Part shown: positions 61,353 through 64,000 of the stretch, in pieces
Layout of the letters: every line of letters begins with the position of its first letter
Numbering within the stretch: the first letter of the stretch is position 1
Source of the DNA: Bacteroidota bacterium
GTDB lineage: Bacteria > Bacteroidota > Bacteroidia > AKYH767-A > 2013-40CM-41-45
DNA length: 64,000 nt
NCBI GenBank assembly: GCA_016708785.1
Contig: JADJFC010000006.1
Coordinates: 124,001-188,000, forward strand
Reading direction: 5' to 3'
Program-made: the position numbers and the translations under genes
The notes under the pieces: model-generated
What the model was told of the DNA's origin: nothing
Databases searched by the model: none
What the model saw: only the letters and a program-made list of their open reading frames with translations

Positions 61353-64000
61353 TCACTCAATAATTATCTTACGTGTTGCACTTCCTGTATCTGAACGGAA
61401 GCGACACAAATATACTGCTGAGGCCAGACTTACCTTCCGGCGATCAATAACAATTTTATTTCCTTCAATCTTTTCGCTGATAATTATTTTTCCGGTAACA
61501 TCGGTAAGAGTGAATTCTTTCCAACCCATTCCCGTGGCGATTTCAATTGTAAACGAACCTGAATTCGGATTCGGATAGATACTGATACCTTGATTTGAAT
61601 TCAAAGCGTCAACAGAAGCAATAACATTCGGCAATGTAAATTCACTTGCACAATCATTAGGATCCAATGCTGTTACAGAATAGGTTCCATTCTGTGTAGG
61701 AACAAGCCAAGGTTGCACACCACTGGTAACCGGCACTCCATTATAATACCATTGATACATAATGAATCCTGTCGTTGCAAAGATGGTATCACCAATCTGA
61801 ACCAATGTAACAGGTACAGGTACAAATACGTTTATCAGTGAAGCTTGTGTTAATGACGCAGAGCCACCGGAATTTGATGCGGTCAAAGTGATGTTGTATG
61901 TGCCGGGGGCACTATAGCAAATACCGGTTGGATTTGCAGCTGTGCTTGTTGATGGAGTACCTCCCGGGAAATTCCACAAGTAGGAAGTCGCATTTGTAGA
62001 ATAATTGGTGAAATTTATGCATGCACCAGGACATAGATTTGTTTGCGAGCATATGAAATCAGGAACAGGAGGAGCGCTAGGGACGCACAGATCTGTGTAA
62101 GACATTTTAAAACAGATCATATCATAGCCACCGGACGATGTTGAACAATACGTGGGATTGGTAATAGGAAATGCAGATTGAGTACATAAGGCATAATATA
62201 AATTTCCGGCATCATCGAAACGATCATAACCTCCATGGCTATGTTCATAGGTCGGAGAACCAATATAACTTCCATAAAGAAGTGTATCCATATCACGGGT
62301 AAATATATTGACATAGATATCCTGGTAATCAGCCGAAGTTGCCTGGAATGCATTTGGAGTAGTTGGCATATAAGCTCCACCAGAAGTACTAGTTGTAAAT
62401 CCTGCGCAAAGAATATGATCGCAATCATCAATCTTGAAAGCACTAGGAATTAGGCATAACGCACCTAAACCATTACCGTAAGCAGTACATAACATAAGAG
62501 TGGCGAGAGCAGGATCAAATTTTGCAAGAAAAGTTCCTGTGTTCTGATTCGTATAAACACTCGGCGATACAGGTACTGTACCCAAACTTCCCCCAAAAAC
62601 AAAAATATTGCCTGTAGAATTTACAGCTACTCTAAAACCTTTTTCACCTGAGGTTGTAGGTCCGAAATAAGTTGAATAAGTTAATCCGGATCCACCTGAA
62701 TTCAGAACACTTATAAATCCGTCAATATCTCCAACTCCAACTTTACTACCTTGATAAACACCGGCAGTCACAGGGAAGTTATTACTTAATGTAGCTCCGG
62801 TTACTACAATATCTCCGGCTGCATTTTCACAAATTGCTGTTATGATGTCATCACTTATACCTCCAAGGAATGTTGAGAATAACATTGAACTCAGTGAGCT
62901 ATTCAACTTAAAAATACATCCATCTGCTCCACCGCCATTCGTTGGTTGGTAGCCTCCAACAGAAGGAAAGTCAGTAGTTGACATTGTATAACATCCAACA
63001 ACAGGATTACCTGACGGATCGATAAACAAATCACCGGCAGTTTCATAAAATCCTGACATGCTTGTAGAACTATTATTTGCTCCGTCATCGTTTGATCCAC
63101 CAACAAATGTTGAACCTAATAATTGTGTTCCATCATACGATAATTTAGAAACAAACATATCGTTCATGCCATTATACGTTGAATCGTAAGCCGAAGAACC
63201 AACAGGGAAATCTGAACTGCTTGTGGTACCGAATACAAATAATTCATCGGTAGAATTACACAACATTCCCAATGGAACATCAGTACTGAATCCGCCTAAA
63301 TATGTGGCCCAAACTGTACCTGCATTTACAGGGTCAAACTTATGGATACCAACATCAGTAGACCCTGCATAGGAAATATCATATGCACCAAAACTTGTTG
63401 GCCACCCTTGTCCATTCACAACTGCAGAACCAAAGGTCTTTCCACTTGAATCAAAGGATCCATTGCAACCAAATGCAGAGGCTGTTGAACAACTGAAAGT
63501 AGAGAATACGAGAGCGGGATCGATTACGAATTCACGACCTGCAATATTAACTCCATTAATATCAAATGTAATGTCATGACCATTTATTTTATAATTACAT
63601 TCTACTTTTTTCTGTTTTGACCCATCGACAATATAAGCAGCCGGGATTTTTTCAGCGATATTACCAACTGATGTTTGATAGACAAGACTTCCTCCTTTAA
63701 TAAAAATATTCTCGACACCTTCTTCATGCATAATAATATCAGAGATTCTTGCTCCCGGATGCAGGATGAGATCATACTTAAAACTTTCTCCGACTGAATA
63801 AACTTTCAGATCAATATTCGGATAAAGGTTTTCATAGAGAACTTCTGAATATGCATTTACATGTGAGGCCCATTTCGACGGGTCGTTGCCAATATAATAA
63901 TTTGAATAACCGGGAACTGTAGCGCCAGGTTTAATTGACACAGTTGATGAATTTTTAAACGTCACTTTGTACGTGTGACATTTGAGTCTCACATCTTTAC
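61353..64000 (-). CDS. large secreted SBBP-repeat/PKD/T9SS protein, N-terminus cut by the window
   Basis: At least 881 residues are seen, with the reading frame open to the right edge. The N-terminal visible part (RLKCHTYKVTFKNSS, GNDPSKWASHVNAYSEVLYENLYPNIDLKVY) matches DUF7948. Beta-propeller (SBBP) repeats follow (LSYDGTQLLGSTFVGGSNDD, LLFSTFLGGISDD-type and VLNSGGSGLTYSTYFG), then a PKD domain (PDFICSQTNLCPGACINFTN...YLWNFPGGTPS) near residues 640-730. An Ig-like IMYQWYYNGVPV segment precedes the C-terminal T9SS type A sorting domain (ISIYPNPNSGSFTIEI...RKIIIE). It is probably a surface-attached adhesin-like protein. Confidence 0.9.
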   Translation of the reverse strand, partial: KDVRLKCHTYKVTFKNSSTVSIKPGATVPGYSNYYIGNDPSKWASHVNAYSEVLYENLYPNIDLKVYSVGESFKYDLILHPGARISDIIMHEEGVENIFIKGGSLVYQTSVGNIAEKIPAAYIVDGSKQKKVECNYKINGHDITFDINGVNIAGREFVIDPALVFSTFSCSTASAFGCNGSFDSSGKTFGSAVVNGQGWPTSFGAYDISYAGSTDVGIHKFDPVNAGTVWATYLGGFSTDVPLGMLCNSTDELFVFGTTSSSDFPVGSSAYDSTYNGMNDMFVSKLSYDGTQLLGSTFVGGSNDDGANNSSTSMSGFYETAGDLFIDPSGNPVVGCYTMSTTDFPSVGGYQPTNGGGADGCIFKLNSSLSSMLFSTFLGGISDDIITAICENAAGDIVVTGATLSNNFPVTAGVYQGSKVGVGDIDGFISVLNSGGSGLTYSTYFGPTTSGEKGFRVAVNSTGNIFVFGGSLGTVPVSPSVYTNQNTGTFLAKFDPALATLMLCTAYGNGLGALCLIPSAFKIDDCDHILCAGFTTSTSGGAYMPTTPNAFQATSADYQDIYVNIFTRDMDTLLYGSYIGSPTYEHSHGGYDRFDDAGNLYYALCTQSAFPITNPTYCSTSSGGYDMICFKMSYTDLCVPSAPPVPDFICSQTNLCPGACINFTNYSTNATSYLWNFPGGTPSTSTAANPTGICYSAPGTYNITLTASNSGGSASLTQASLINVFVPVPVTLVQIGDTIFATTGFIMYQWYYNGVPVTSGVQPWLVPTQNGTYSVTALDPNDCASEFTLPNVIASVDALNSNQGISIYPNPNSGSFTIEIATGMGWKEFTLTDVTGKIIISEKIEGNKIVIDRRKVSLASAVYLCRFRSDTGSATRKIIIE

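Noticed and set aside
1..64000. tRNA or rRNA genes
   Set aside because: Scanning by eye for GGTTC(A/G)A-type T-loops with paired acceptor stems found nothing convincing; a dedicated covariance-model search would be needed to exclude them.

Overview
The window comes from an aerobic, probably uncultured Bacteroidota genome. The evidence is: several secreted proteins end in Por/type IX (T9SS) C-terminal sorting domains; lipoproteins start with a signal peptide and a Cys-Lys-Lys lipobox; several upstream regions carry TAnnTTTG -7 boxes; and the gene sets are characteristic of the phylum (alternative complex III actABCDEF plus caa3-type oxidase, panC/glgA-like/DUF4270/glmS, KorAB-type 2-oxoacid:ferredoxin oxidoreductase). 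No rRNA, tRNA, CRISPR array, phage or intact insertion sequence was found. LAYOUT. 1-6.7 kb, all minus: a partial membrane LuxR-like regulator, two cytochrome P460-type haem lipoproteins, a Met-rich membrane protein (DUF6789), a small periplasmic Cys/His repeat protein, a short T9SS protein, an ECF sigma/anti-sigma pair, a DUF2490 protein and a multicopper oxidase; it looks like a metal or redox/nitrosative stress island. 6.9-14.3 kb, minus: korB and korA, then the haem genes hemB, a fused hemC-hemD, and hemA. 14.5-16.8 kb, plus: a SulP transporter and a DUF2231-like protein. 16.9-28.0 kb, minus: the respiratory operon actA-actB-actC-actD-actE-actF-coxII-coxI. 28.5-33.7 kb: cyclase and VIT1 family proteins (minus), then cysteine desulfurase, a YdjM-like protein and a GT-C-like membrane protein with a fascin-like tail (plus). 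33.9-39.7 kb: a DUF937-like protein and panC (minus), divergent from glgA-like, DUF4270 and glmS (plus). 40-45 kb: a degenerate alpha/beta hydrolase, Nfu, Mrp, an alkyltransferase-like protein, a T9SS protein and trmB. 45.5-50.3 kb: lipoproteins, a T9SS protein, a glycosyltransferase and a gamma-carbonic anhydrase. 50.7-55.5 kb: murI, paiB, and divergent oxyR/katG with an OxyR-like operator over the oxyR start. 55.6-64 kb, minus: a lipoprotein, a lipoprotein hydrolase, a Doc toxin-antitoxin pair, a DnaE-type polymerase and a large SBBP/PKD/T9SS protein cut by the window edge. TWO WINDOW-WIDE FEATURES. First, gene ends and intergenic gaps carry long inverted repeats built from short, locus-specific, self-similar words (for example AAGTAGT, GGTCAAAGGTCAA, CTGCG, CGAAAAACGAAAGA, ACACAGAGGGCACAAAG). 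Some arms are perfect over 41 bp. They start at or overlap stop codons and often end in T-runs, so they probably act as outsized terminators, but the word structure is not explained by that. Second, about ten genes, including essential ones (hemA, hemC-hemD, mrp, actB, korA), are interrupted by one-base changes, nearly all losses in short homopolymers, and three or four by in-frame stops. This is best read as consensus error in the assembly, so those genes are annotated as single loci.
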